The notes: generated from the sequence alone by a model not told the origin. 64,000 nucleotides of DNA from Gavia stellata (GCF_030936135.1 NC_082618.1:5010034-5074033); one strand, 5' to 3'; shown: positions 52,201 through 62,952, numbered from the stretch's first letter. Translations and numbers: made by a program.

Positions 52201-53329
52201 TCTGAAAAGTAAAAGATTACTCTTTCATACATGTTCATAAACTGCATTTATAAACACTTCACATAACTAAATTATATTTGTTTCCTCCAGGTTGGCTGCC
52301 CTTGAACATTTTTCTCCTTCTTGCAGTTTTTAAAATGTTTTTTATATAATCCTTTCATGAAAGCAGGTCTTACGCCTATGGCCCTGATTCAGCAGCCAGC
52401 CCCACGCAGCAGGGCATTTAAGAACATGTTAAACTAAAGTTTTGTACATGCTTTGGTACTTTTGAAAACTGGATACTTGGAGACAACTCACCAATCTGTT
52501 TTTCTTGCATCTTAAACCCATTTACTTCTCTTTATGAATGCTTTCAATTTGTTTTACTCTTGCTGGGCCAAATCCAGCTTGTTATTTACAGAAAGAACAC
52601 AACAAGATTAATAGGCTATGGGCTGCATTATCCCACACCCCTGGAAATTCATAGTGATCCCATCAATTCCTGTATAATTTCTTTGGATTCATATCAGGTT
52701 AAAGCCCCAATCCAGGATAATGCCAAGCAGATGCAAACAAGGGACAGCATATAAATGTGGAGAATCATGGTCAGATTAAGACTGGATCTCTTTATTCCAA
52801 AGGAGAAGGTAATGTTTAGATATAAAAAATTATATGGATTTTTTTCCCCCCTATTTGGTAATCTGTCACCACTTGAACACCAAATAGGAAATGATGCAAT
52901 GGCAGGGGAAAAAAAATCAATTTATTTTGTATATGTTTCTAAAGAAATACTGGATTGATATGCTATCCCAAGCACTTTGGTTCGCTTGTGAGTGTCATGA
53001 CAGGCACCCAGTATGCTCTCTTCATAAAGGAGGTTCTCCACAGTAAAATGTTTCCCGTGGGATGCAGCGTCGGTTTTGCCAGTATATGGCAGCTGCAGTG
53101 AACTTAGGCTTCCTCTAAGGGGGTCTATTTTCTCCCTTTCTGCATTAATCCAGAATTACTGTTTCTCCTACCCTAGCATTCAAATGCAACAACCCCAAAC
53201 ACAGTTGTGTTTGCAGAAAATCACAGTTGTGCTAAGTCAGTCACAGTTGTGTTTCTAAGAAAAGATGTGCTTCCCGAAATGAAATCTCACACTCGTTATT
53301 GGAAGAAAAACCACCTCAAACATCCTAAA
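49233..53329. other. Intergenic stretch; old repeat patches, no gene
   Basis: A CpG-bearing patch lies at 50215-50480. Repeat-like patches occur at 50940-51140 (CTTAGCTCCATCCAAGTCAG, CCTGATTTATACC) and 52381-52470 (GGCCCTGATTCAGCAGCCAG, then GGGCATTTAAGAACATG). Both resemble widespread amniote elements whose names I cannot give with confidence. A (CA)n run is at 50099-50115. No protein-like frame. Confidence 0.5.
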
Positions 53330-53760
53330 CATCACACATTACAATGAAGCCAGCTTCCCGCTTGCCCTGATAGCTCCAGCGAGCGCTGCAGCCCTGTGCG
53401 CAGGGTTTGGTTGTACAGCGGCGCAGGAGGCAGGCGAGTCGGTCTGTCTGGGTATCTCCCCATCTCCGCACACACCTGTCTCTCCGTCCCCGCACACCCG
53501 TCTGCCTCTCCTCTCCCGTCCCTGCGTGTTGCAACAGGGCCCAGGCGCGGATGCCTCTCCCCTTGGCACCCGCGTGCCGGAGCCGGCTGTGCCGATGTGG
53601 GGCTGAGCCACCCTGGGGACGGCCGGCACCCGTGGGGGACCCACCGCGAGGGGTGCGACCACCGCGGGGTGGTGACAGGCCAGGACAAGGAGACCAAAAA
53701 GCCCGGCTGGAGGAAGGGAGCAGAGGGATGTTCCCTTCTTCCCCCCCCCCACATGAAGTC
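53330..53760. promoter_or_regulatory. CpG-rich block, possible distal promoter or island
   Basis: About 430 bases are strikingly rich in C, G and CpG compared with both AT-rich flanks (for example GCGGCGCAGGAGGCAGGCGAG and CGCGGATGCCTCTCC). Overlapping frames of 120-164 codons exist on both strands, as expected from the composition. None shows a domain. The block lies about 6 kb upstream of the CUX1 first exon, so it could be an upstream promoter, an exon of an unannotated RNA, or a chance GC patch. Confidence 0.4.
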
Positions 53761-54004
53761 TTTGTGACGGGAAAGTGAAAGAAAAACCTTTTTCCTCTTT
53801 CCTTTTCCAAGATCGCGTCAGCTTTGCACTCACCCGCTTTATAGGCCCTATCTGGAAGTGAATGAAAGGGAAAGTGGTAGGTGAGGGAGCAGCCTTTGAG
53901 CTGCTTTATTTACGTATTTCCCTCCATCTCCTTCTTGCACTTTCCTTGTTCTGCAACCTGCGAGATGCCGGTACCTGACAGTCACGAGATTTTTATCTCC
54001 CGGT
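53761..54004. other. Gene-free stretch
   Basis: Ordinary mixed-composition DNA between the CpG-rich block and a MIR; nothing is recognised. Confidence 0.55.
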
Positions 54005-54160
54005 GACCACTATTATTTTACAGAATGGAGAAACTGAGGGAAAAGTCAGGGAATTGTTTCATGTCACGAAGAGTCCTGTGACAGCCGCTGAAGGCAGCTC
54101 CCATCCCCAGCTACAGTCACTAAACCAGCTCTCCTGCCACGGGGGAACGGCACAAAGAAA
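54005..54160 (-). mobile_element. MIR-like SINE relic
   Basis: The plus strand shows CACTATTATTTTACAGAATG, GAGAAACTGAGGGAAAAGTC, then CATGTCACGAAGAGTCCTGT and CACTAAACCAGCTCTCCTGC. This is the reverse complement of a MIR (TTATTTTACAGATGAGGAAACTGAGGCACAGAG, GGTCACACAG, head). Confidence 0.65.
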
Positions 54161-55379
54161 GCAGAATATAATCATCCCAGCTGAGGTTCAGAAAACAAAA
54201 AAAGGATTTACAATAATAATGCTGGTTTCAGCTTCTTATTCTCAAGTAATATGTGAAATAGTGGACCTGAAGATTCTGCAGAAACTGGGAGAAATACCGG
54301 GCTGGGACAGAGTTAGTGGAGGGGAAAGCACAGCCAAAATGGATCCCTGACCAAGCAGGGAGAGAAAGATGAGAAGAGCAAGAGCCTGAAGTGAGGAAGG
54401 GGCTGCATGAAGTGGGTGAGGAGATTCCTCATAGGAATAGCGAGAGTTAAATACCACAAAATATGTGCAAAACCCAAAACCCGAACAGAAACCAGGAAAA
54501 GGTAAATGTAAGTGAAAGGTTCCAAGTGAGAGAAAAGGTGGGAATTTTGCCTGGGAACATAACCTACTAACTTGTCTCCTAACCCCTTTAATGGACAGAG
54601 AAGATAAATGCCCAAATCAACACAACAGCCCAAGTCGGAGAGAAGAGTGCTGGAGGAGTGTGAGCCCTGCCCAGCCCAGAAAGGGCTCAGCGGGCCTCCC
54701 GTCCGGCAAAATGCTGGCTCTGATATCATCCTCACACGGGGTAAAGGACAATAAGGGCAGTGCTTACAAATTAAAACTGGTGCGAACCATGTACTTACAT
54801 AAATTTGGTATGATACTGTTACTCCCTGCCAGCTACAGGGAGTGGAATACGATAGGTCCTTTTCTTCTCTAATTCTCTTGATTGCCTATGGGTATTGTTA
54901 TTACTTATGGTGGCCAAAACACAACCATGCATCTGGATAAAATATACTGTACCAAAAGAAGCTATTTGACAGAAATGTTGCGAACATATTCAGTCTGGGA
55001 GGACTGGCTCAATTCATTAGGCACACTGATACATTGGTTCTTTTGGGGTCTTCAGTAACTCCTACTGTACGTGGCAGAGAATACCGCTACAATGTCATCA
55101 CATGTTTTTGTTGGTATGGGTTAATCCACAAATCCTCAGAGAAGATCTGTTGTGGGTTATGCTGGATACTTATAAACGTCTTCAGAGCTAAACAGCAAGT
55201 AACCACACCACCCAAATTTACTCTGCTGTTAATTGTGGCTGTTTTCCCTGCCCTCTGTGAGAATTGCTTTCTTCTCCTCCACCTACCAGTGTGTATCTGT
55301 GGCAATGCGGTAGTCGTAGGATTTCATGCTTAGATCATGTATGCCACCGTCTACACGATTTGTGCTAAAACTTTCACAA
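54161..55379. other. Gene-free stretch
   Basis: Frames of up to 140 codons (54313-54735, minus) are featureless. Nothing else is recognised. Confidence 0.55.
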
Positions 55380-55620
55380 ATCACCAAAGAATGTGGGAAT
55401 CACCATGTTGGTTCAGAACAAGGGTCCATGCAGCCCAGCCTCCTGTCTCTGCCAGCAACCGTAGGGATGCCTAGGGAAGAGTGGGCAGGCACATGGGATA
55501 CTTCTCCCCCGTACTCTCCCAGCTTCCAACCGTTTTCTGCTTGGGGGGTTTCCCGAGCCTGTACACACATCATTGTGTCCACATCACTAGCCAAATCCTC
55601 TGGCAAGTTATATGCTGCAA
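55380..55620 (-). mobile_element. Probable 3' region of an old CR1-like LINE
   Basis: The plus strand reads ACCATGTTGGTTCAGAACAA, GGGTCCATGCAGCCCAGCCT, CCTGTCTCTGCCAGCAACCG, AGGGATGCCTAGGGAAGAGT, then ACTCTCCCAGCTTCCAACCG. This follows a common sauropsid repeat (TACTGGGTCAGACCAAGGGTCCATCTAGCCCAGTATCCTGTC, then CAGTGGCC, GATGCCTAGGGAAG) that I associate with CR1-like LINE 3' ends in reverse orientation. Frames crossing it, including a 137-codon plus-strand frame, are therefore not genes. Confidence 0.6.
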
Positions 55621-57889
55621 AACCTCTGGCTACTACAACAGGTATAAGTCAAGCAGAATTGGAGTCACTGACAATAATTGGGAAAAAAACATCTGTGATC
55701 TGGAAGACATGTATGAGTTTTGATCTTAATTTGGGCTAAATCTCCCAGCAACATGAACTGTCTGGCTGTCTCTGTTCTTTGCCATCCCTATGGACTCTGA
55801 CCATGCAGAGGCATGGTGTAATAAGGATAGATGGAGCACAGCTTACTTTGCTCTCAGATCCAGTTTAAGAGTGAACAGAACGATACTTCGGCAGTGGAGA
55901 GGGACAGGATTTTGGAATGAGGCACTCCTTTTCAGCAGACACAGACACACGGAGCCAGGAAGCTGGGGACAAGAAGCAGCTGAAGAAAATGCAAAGATGA
56001 GAGCCATGAAAGTGAGGAGGGAATGGGCTGGACAAGGAGCAGACACGGGTACAGGCTCCAGAGGAACTCTTTTATGGGAACTGAGAGGAATTTGGGAATC
56101 AGTTTAAGCAAAAAAGAGGAGAAGAAAAAAACAAGAATCCATGGAGAAGAGATTCAATGTTACAGCCTTGCTGGGAGAAGCAGCACCTCATCTTTCAGTG
56201 TCCTGGCCAAGGAATTAAGCTAGATTCGCTAAGGCCAACAGGAGCCTAAGTCCAGTGATTAAAATTGGACTCATGGTCCAAAATGTCTTAATGAATGCAG
56301 GCTGCTGCCCAGAGGAGCAGGTGTGACAAAGAATTGTTTCTGACAAGTTTGGGACCCTCGGAATAAAGGTCCATTTTCTTCAGTATTCTGGACGACGACA
56401 TGTGAAGCGTAACAAGACCAATTGCCGTTGATGGCCCAGAGTGCAAATGTATTAATTAAATATCTGTATTAGTGACACATTATGACTGGGTGACATTAAT
56501 AGGAAACAAATTTTAATCAGATATTTGCCTAATTCCTAAAATAGTGCCCAGATGAGTATACCTGAAAGAAAATGAAAACGAAATCTGTACAACATACTTA
56601 CAAATATTTTGGATGTAGCAAGCTTTACTGAAGTACTGTTAGTTACTGCCATCATTTTAGATTTAAACTTCAAATACACTGTACTTACTTTTTCAGTACT
56701 CTATTAGTGCATGTTGAAAGAAGTTAGCATTTACACAGATCAAATCTAACCTTAAGAAAACCTTCCTCAAATGAACAGACGAGACTGATTTCTCAAAACA
56801 AAGTAATCCAAGGAAACTTCATTCTACCCGTCGTCTTGCCAGGGTGCACCAAATTTTCCAGGATCTTTCCTCCATCTTACATAGGAACGTTTCGGCAGGA
56901 ACACAAAGCAAATTACCGCTTGCTCCAAGGAGCTCTGTACCCTGCAGGATCTTTGCAGAATCCAGCCCGAAGAAATACAGCACTTTGAGAAAACAGAGCT
57001 GTCAAGCAAGATTTCCTTGGGCTTGCTGCCACACAAAATGGCAAATAAGGGACTTGATCCTGCACGGAAGACAATAGGAATTATAGGTGCTCAGCGTCTG
57101 TCTTCCGGCAGAGTTGAGGTTTCTCAGTACTTCCTAAAATCAGCCGTACTGTTTATTCTTATTCAAAATTATATAGCTAAAAGCTTTGGTATCTAGCCAC
57201 AGAGCTTTTCTTTCAAATTGGCAATAATGTGACAAGATGTAACTCCTGCAAAAAAGACTACAATAATGTTAAAAATATCGTAAAATATTATTTATATCAG
57301 GATACATTTGTTACCCCATATGACAATCATTCATATTTCTTGACAGATATAAACCTCTGCTTAACACATTAGTATCATAAATATTACCAGATATAACACT
57401 GTAATTTAATACCTACCAAATGTATTTTAAAATATTACTCAATTTAAAACATTGGATTTTAACCAGATGTGTTTCCAGAAAATGATTCAGGTCAGATGCT
57501 TTTTTCTTTTCCTTTTTCTGTGTGTGCGCGTTCAAAGTGGAGCATTACTATGTGATTTATTGTACTACGACTGTATGCCCCGAACCTGAAACAGCACCAT
57601 GATACTTCATCCTTGAGGCTCACACACCTGCAGTCCAAACTAACAAGAGAAAACATCTACATGGCACGGCAGGAGTCTTTGAAACGTCTCTTTGCAGTTG
57701 CCTGGACACAGAACAGACTGGTAGAACAGGGAGGCAGCGGAGAAAGGGTGAAGACAGGAACTCCAGCCTCTTTCATCTAGAAAGGGGGGACCATGGAGAG
57801 ATTAGAGGAAAGGATTTTGATTAGATCACTGGAATGTGAAATGATGCTTCCCAGGATTAAAATCCTATTTTAGAGCTACCAAACCGGTT
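55621..57889. other. Gene-proximal flank; candidate conserved noncoding DNA
   Basis: No protein-like frame. The sub-stretch 56420-56530 is AT-rich but complex, with ATTAATTAAAT, TGACACATTATGA and TGACATTAATAGG, resembling homeodomain-site clusters in vertebrate enhancers; this is only an impression. At 56920-56965 a patch resembles old amniote repeats. Confidence 0.4.
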
Positions 57890-58210
57890 ACGTTGTTAGT
57901 CAGAATTTGGAGGCTCGCGCAGCTCAGTCCCTGCAGACGGCTGTCGCTCAGAAGCACCCGACACCCTCTCGCTGGAGCAGGGGGGGCCCCGGCTGGGCAC
58001 CCCACGCCTCCCCACCGCCACCCCAGCCGCGGACACGCAGCCACCGTCCCAGCAAAGAGCTGCCCTCCCTCGAAGCGCGGCACTTCTGGGGAAAAAGGGA
58101 TCTCCTTCTCGAAAGGCATCGCTGGGTCCAGCCCCACGACAGCCGCGTCCGCCACGGCGCGGAGGCTCTCGGATGTCCCTCTCGTTGGGCGCCCGATCTA
58201 GCTCACCAGG
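57890..58210. promoter_or_regulatory. CpG-rich block upstream of the main CUX1 island
   Basis: About 320 bases are GC-rich with many CpGs, separated from the main island by about 700 bases of ordinary composition. Frames of about 100-120 codons occur on both strands, with no recognisable domain. The likely role is an upstream promoter or enhancer of CUX1. An unannotated divergent transcript is an alternative. Confidence 0.4.
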
Positions 58211-58545
58211 CGGAGGCCTGACATCTTCGTAACCCAACGCCTTTAGTTTTATTCCCAGTACAGCCAACTAACAATTTGAAGGTCTATAGTTGTCGGGCTG
58301 ATCATTACGTGGAGCCCATTAACATAAAACCCGCCATCGCAATTAGTATCTTTCTAAGCAGCAGCCTCAGCGAAAAGTGGAAATGGAGGCTGAAATAATG
58401 GTGTTCCTCCAAATGAGGACGGCAGCAGATTGGGAAATAATCCGCAGCGATTGCTCTGCCGCTGTCTCTGCCGTAACTTCTCCAGAGATAGACAGAACCA
58501 TTTTCAAGTAGTCAACCCGCTGACTTGAGCGAGCACTAAATTCAC
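58211..58545. promoter_or_regulatory. Candidate conserved regulatory stretch
   Basis: Complex, non-repetitive sequence between two GC-rich blocks, with motifs such as GGGCTGATCATTACGTGG, CCATTAACATAAAACCCGCC and GGAGGCTGAAATAATGGTG. The texture is typical of conserved noncoding DNA next to developmental genes. No direct evidence of conservation can be obtained from one sequence. Confidence 0.25.
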
Positions 58546-58919
58546 CTGATGATCAAATACAATTTGAGAAAAAAATCTACACTCACTCACTTACCCAGAG
58601 AAAGATACATTTTCCTTTTACAGATGAAGCGCGGAACAGTGAAAGTAGCCGTATTTGGAAAAATACTGTGCAGCTTATTGATTGCAAAGGGGACAGGTCC
58701 AGACCGGGGGTTTGCCCACTTCCCAGCAAGGAGAGAAGGAATGCTTTCCGGGGGGCAGCGTGTTTGCGGGCGGTTTGTGTACACTGGTTTGTTTTGTTAA
58801 GAGATGAGCCTGGTAAAATGTTCTGTGCTCTTCAGGAAGGGAACAAGGAAAATGTTCGTATTTATAGCAACATTATTGTTTAGAACAAAATAAGTTATTT
58901 CATCCTTTTAATCTCCGTT
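58546..58919. other. Gene-free stretch between flank and island
   Basis: Moderate composition, no recognised element; a CCGGGGGGCAGCGTG patch lies near 58749. Confidence 0.5.
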
Positions 58920-59593
58920 TCTATGGATATCCTGCGCGGAGCTGTGATCTGCTTTTCCAGCCTTCCTGCGAGCCGCCCCTCCGAGGCAGCGGTCAGCGGC
59001 TCCGGCCCTGCGAGCGCGCGCCTGCCCGCACTTGGGCAAACCCCGCTGGAAGCGGCGCTCGCCCCGCGCCGCGCACGGCCGACCCGCTGCCCCGAGCGCA
59101 CCCCTCCGCGCCGCTTCCCCCGACCCCCCTCCGCTCTCCCCCCGCCGGCTGCAGCCTCCCGAGGGGGCTCGCCACCCCCCCCAACCCCCGCCTCCGCGGG
59201 AACCGCGCGCGGTGCTCTGACATCAGCCCCGCACACCGCGCCCGCGGGGGATCCGCGCACGGCGCCGGGGGCTGCGCGGGGTCCGCGCCGCGGGCACTGC
59301 CCCCCCGCTGCACCCCGCACTGCCCGGCTGCGCCCCGCACGGCCCCCCCCGCTCCCCGCACTGCCCGCCCCGCCCCGCCGTGCCCCCCCCCCCCCGGGAC
59401 GGCAGACGCGGGGGGGGGGGGGGGGGGGCGTTCGCCCTGTCAGCGCGCGGGCGCGGCGCCCCCTCCCCCCCCCGCGAGCGCACGGGCTGAGTCCGTGTTC
59501 CGGGCGGGCGCGGGCTCCAGGCCGGGATTTGGGCGCTCCCTGCCCGCCTCCCTCCCCCTTGCCCCCCCGCCCCTCCTCCCCCCTCCCGGCTGG

Positions 59594-59630
59594 CTCCCTC
59601 CCTCCCTCCCTCCCTCCCTCCCTCCCTCCC
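59594..59630 (+). repeat. (CTCC)n pyrimidine tract in presumed 5' UTR or core promoter
   Basis: About nine CTCC units in a row on the coding strand, about 65 bases upstream of the CUX1 start codon. Such CT elements are frequent near TATA-less starts and can bind single-strand or CNBP/hnRNP K-type factors; that role is inferred. Confidence 0.85.
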
Positions 59631-59639
59631 GGCTCCTGA

Positions 59640-59879
<240 letters not shown>

Positions 59880-59939
59880 TAAAGGGAACCCCCCGCTCCG
59901 CCCGGCCGCGGCGCTCCGCTCCCTCCGCCCCCCCCCGCC

Positions 59940-60007
59940 ATTGATCACCGGCCCCATCGGAAATTGATCCTCTTTGTTCAATTCATCGATCAGCCCAAGA
60001 TGGCGCC
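59940..60007 (+). promoter_or_regulatory. Cut/Onecut site cluster with a YY1-type motif
   Basis: Within 51 bases there are ATTGAT (59940), ATTGAT (59963, as AAATTGATCC) and ATCGAT (59985). A YY1-type AAGATGGCG follows at 59997. ATCGAT/ATCAAT (the reverse complement is ATTGAT) is the core bound by CUX1 Cut repeat plus homeodomain, and by Onecut factors. A further ATCGAT is inside the first exon (59711). In a GC-rich island, an AT-containing cluster like this stands out. Autoregulation by CUX1 is an inference. Confidence 0.5.
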
Positions 60008-60380
60008 GGAGCCGGCGCTGCCGGGGCCGCCGCCGCTTCGCCCGCTCCGTCCCGGGCTGCTCCCTTCCCCGCTTCCCGTTCCCCCCCGGCGGCCGGGGCC
60101 GCGCGGGGCGGCCGGGGCGGCGGGCGGCGGCGGGGCTGCCGGCGGCCGCTGCGCTCCCCGCCCGCCTGCCTCCCTCCCCCCGGCTTGCCGCTTCCCGCCG
60201 CCGCTTCCCCGCCGCCTTTTCTCCCCGGGAGCCGGGGAAAGTTTACCGAGTGCTGGGACTTTGTGTGGGGGCGCAGGGAGCCGGCCGGCCTCGGCGTGCA
60301 GGCGCGGAGCGGCGGGGGCTGGGGGCGCTGTGGTGCCGGCCAGGCGGGCGCTCCCCCGCCGCTGCCCGGCCGCCGCCGCC

Positions 60381-60405
60381 TCGCCTCGCCTCGCCTCGCC
60401 TCGCC
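60381..60405. repeat. (TCGCC)n short tandem repeat
   Basis: Five TCGCC units in a row inside the CpG island, in the intron downstream of the first exon. Confidence 0.85.
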
Positions 60406-61033
60406 GCGGGGTGCCGGCCCCCCGCCCCTCCGACGCCGGCGGGCAGGGGGCTCCGGCCCGCCGCGCCTCCGCCGCCCTGCGAGCGCCGCGGCCGGCTGGC
60501 AGCGCGCCGGGGCGGGGCGGGGGGGGGGGGAGCCGCCGGCGGCGGGGTCCCGCGGGGCGGGAAGGGGGCGAGCGCCCGGGGCGGGGGGGTGCGTGTCTGT
60601 GCGGGAGGGCAGCGGCAGCGCCGTCCGGGGGGGCTCCCCTCGGCCGCGGGGGGCCGGCAGGGCGCGGGGGCGTCCCGCCCGGCGGGGCACGGCCGGCGGC
60701 GGGGCATCTCCCCGCGGCGGCGGGAGGGCACGCTTACATAATTCACGGGCTCTCCAGCCTCTCCTGCTGTCCAGGATCTGACAGATGAGCGGAATATTGA
60801 TGCTTTACTGTGCTGGCTCATAGCAGCCTAGAAGTCCTGTTTCCTCCGAGGGACAGTCCTCGCCAGCCAGCTTCCCTTCACCCCTTGGGTGCGTGCCCTG
60901 AGGAAACTGCAGATCCACTATTCAGCATCATTGCTGGGGGACAGATAAGGGCCGGGGGGGAAAGGTTGTCAAACGAGGAATTGGTGCTGCTCCCGCCGCT
61001 GAATGGGATTGCAACATGCCTGTTTCTCCCAGT

Positions 61034-61102
61034 TGATTGGTGCAGGAAGGCGCTGCCCTGCCTCTCCAGACCCTCCGGTGCCTCCCGTTTAAATAAATTG
61101 GC
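61034..61102 (+). promoter_or_regulatory. Candidate core promoter of the alternative first exon
   Basis: An inverted CCAAT box (GATTGG, ATTGG at 61036) and a TATA-like TTTAAATAAATTGG (61088) lie about 160 and 105 bases before the ATG at 61196. The spacing is compatible with a transcription start near 61,120 and a short 5' UTR. These are sequence matches only. Confidence 0.35.
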
Positions 61103-61195
61103 TCGAAAGCCGCCGGCTGCCCACCCTGGCCCCCTCCGAGGCGGGCTCGGCGGTGCCCGGCCGGAGCCCTGCGGCAGGCGGAGCGCGGTGCGTTG

Positions 61196-61225
61196 ATGCT
61201 GGGCAGAGCCGCAGCCCCGCCGGAG
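61196..61225 (+). CDS. CUX1: Probable alternative CUX1 first coding exon
   Basis: ATG opens ten codons (MLGRAAAPPE) followed immediately by GTGAGG, an excellent splice donor, in phase 0 like the main first exon. Mammalian CUX1 has an alternative first coding exon of the same length, ten codons beginning ML, joined in phase 0 to the same second exon and used for the full-length p200 protein, so this placement 1.5 kb downstream fits well. Against it, the residues after ML differ from those I recall in mammals, and the start context is weak (T at -3, C at +4). An in-frame TAA lies at 61094. Transcript evidence would decide. Confidence 0.5.
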
Positions 61226-62952
61226 GTGAGGGGATGCCGGGGGGGGGGCCGGGGAGCGCGGCCCGGCGGGGCCCGGGGCCCGCCGCCCTCCCCTCCCCTC
61301 CCCGCGGCGGGGCTTGCGGAGGGTGAGCTAGCGGGAGCGATGCTAAAAAAAAAAAGAGCCCAGCAACCCCCAAAACGGGAAGTGCTGCGCAGGATCCGTA
61401 GTAGGAGGCTGGTCCCTTCTGACTTTCAGGTGCATTAGGAGGTGGGGTAAAGTAGCGGTTTGGTTTAGGCTTTCCTTTCTTTTTTTTTCCTTCTTTTTGC
61501 TTTTCCTTTCGTGTTTTATTGTTTCTTTTAAAGGCTTTGGATTAAGGTAGACTTGGCTGAACTTTGCTAACTTGAAAGGGTTCTTAATAGTGACCCAGAA
61601 TACCTACAGGAATACAGAAAATGAGATCCAGATGTAGAATTGTATAAAATAAAATGGATTAAATTAAGATGTAGTTAAACAAGGGCTGACATCTTTAATT
61701 GTGGACTTTTTGCTTTTGCCTCTGTTATGTGTGGTTGTACTTGCTTAGCATAGGAGAATAAACACTCCGAACGTCACTGCTGTGGCGTTACGTTTAGCAG
61801 TGAAGTCTAAGTATTTCCTCTAAAAATAAAGCCTTCAGAAATGCTTATTGATTAAAACGTATTACGCTAAAGTATCTATCATGTAAATTAAATTCTAAAA
61901 TGTAATGAACGCAGCCAAATGGCATTTTGATAGATCGTTCTATTCTGTTTTTAGTAAAAAATAGCTCACTTTTATCATAATTTAATTTCTGTGCATACTG
62001 TAAAACCTGTTGTGGAGTATTACTGTACAAACCTTAATCTCGTTTTTGCAGACTAAATGTGACAGTCTGACTTGAACAGCTTGTAGGTTCTCCTTTGAAG
62101 CATTCTGGTAACGCTAGCTTAAAGTTGTTTGAACAATATTCATTACCTGCTTTTGAGGACTTGTGATTATTTATACACGTTGCGCATTGAGGCTGTTCAC
62201 CCTTTGGCAGGTTCACCCGGCAATCCGTGTGCAGAGCAAAGTTTATTAACTTTGCACGCAGTCTGTCTTGGGGAGAGTCCCGGAGTGACCAGAGAGGTAG
62301 AGAGTACCTTCCTCCATATACAGAATAGTTAATTTGTTTCAAATTAGCTTTTTTTTTTTTTTAATCCACCCATCTGCATGAAGAGGTAGTGTAATATTTA
62401 CTCCCACTTGCAGATGAAGCAATATGCTATAAAAACTATTGTTACTGAGTATGAACTTCAGTCTTACAGAACTGTCCATGCCTCCCTCCCCCATCATTCA
62501 TTTGTACTAACCTATTTTGAGTGTGGAATTATAGAAAATAAAAATTCTTTCATCTGCACTTCCGTTACCCTATTCCGGGACAAAAACCTGAAAGATTTAT
62601 GCTTAACGGTGTTCCACCTGTGCTCTGTAAACTCCAGCTCTTGCAGCTCTGGGTCTAGATGGCTTTGAGCCTATCGTTTTCCTGCGTGAGAAAGTTGTGA
62701 GGCGCTGAGACTGTGTAGTCCCGTATCGCTGGCAGCGGAGCGACATGCGCCCTGGCTGCTCGCAACTTCCTCTTCTACCTTCTGTTAGAAGAAGGCGTTT
62801 AACTGTTGATGAGCTTCGACCTGCCTTGTAATATTAAGCAGCAGGTTTCTCGAGATTGTATCAATATTAATTAAAAACAGAGCCAGGAACACTTTAGGGT
62901 CTGACTCTTTTAATTATTTATTTCCTTTCACTAAATAACCTCTTGTTTATAG

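Noticed and set aside
1..53000. Exons of neighbouring genes upstream of CUX1, such as a myosin light chain or collagen gene
   Set aside because: I looked for EF-hand and Gly-X-Y-type coding patterns among the open frames and saw none.
53325..53833. 161- and 164-codon minus-strand frames in the CpG-rich block
   Set aside because: Three frames overlap and all are open because of base composition; no recognisable protein. The block is kept only as a possible regulatory island.
55326..55739. 137-codon plus-strand frame as a gene
   Set aside because: It lies across a segment that resembles an old CR1-like LINE 3' region.
58895..59639. 238-codon plus-strand frame and 141-codon minus-strand frame upstream of CUX1
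   Set aside because: Same composition effect; no domain, and the plus frame ends in the (CTCC)n tract.
59964..60821. Frames of 190-275 codons inside the CUX1 island on both strands
   Set aside because: Stop codons are rare in such GC-rich DNA. The products are low-complexity Pro/Ala/Gly/Arg, and several frames overlap on both strands at once.
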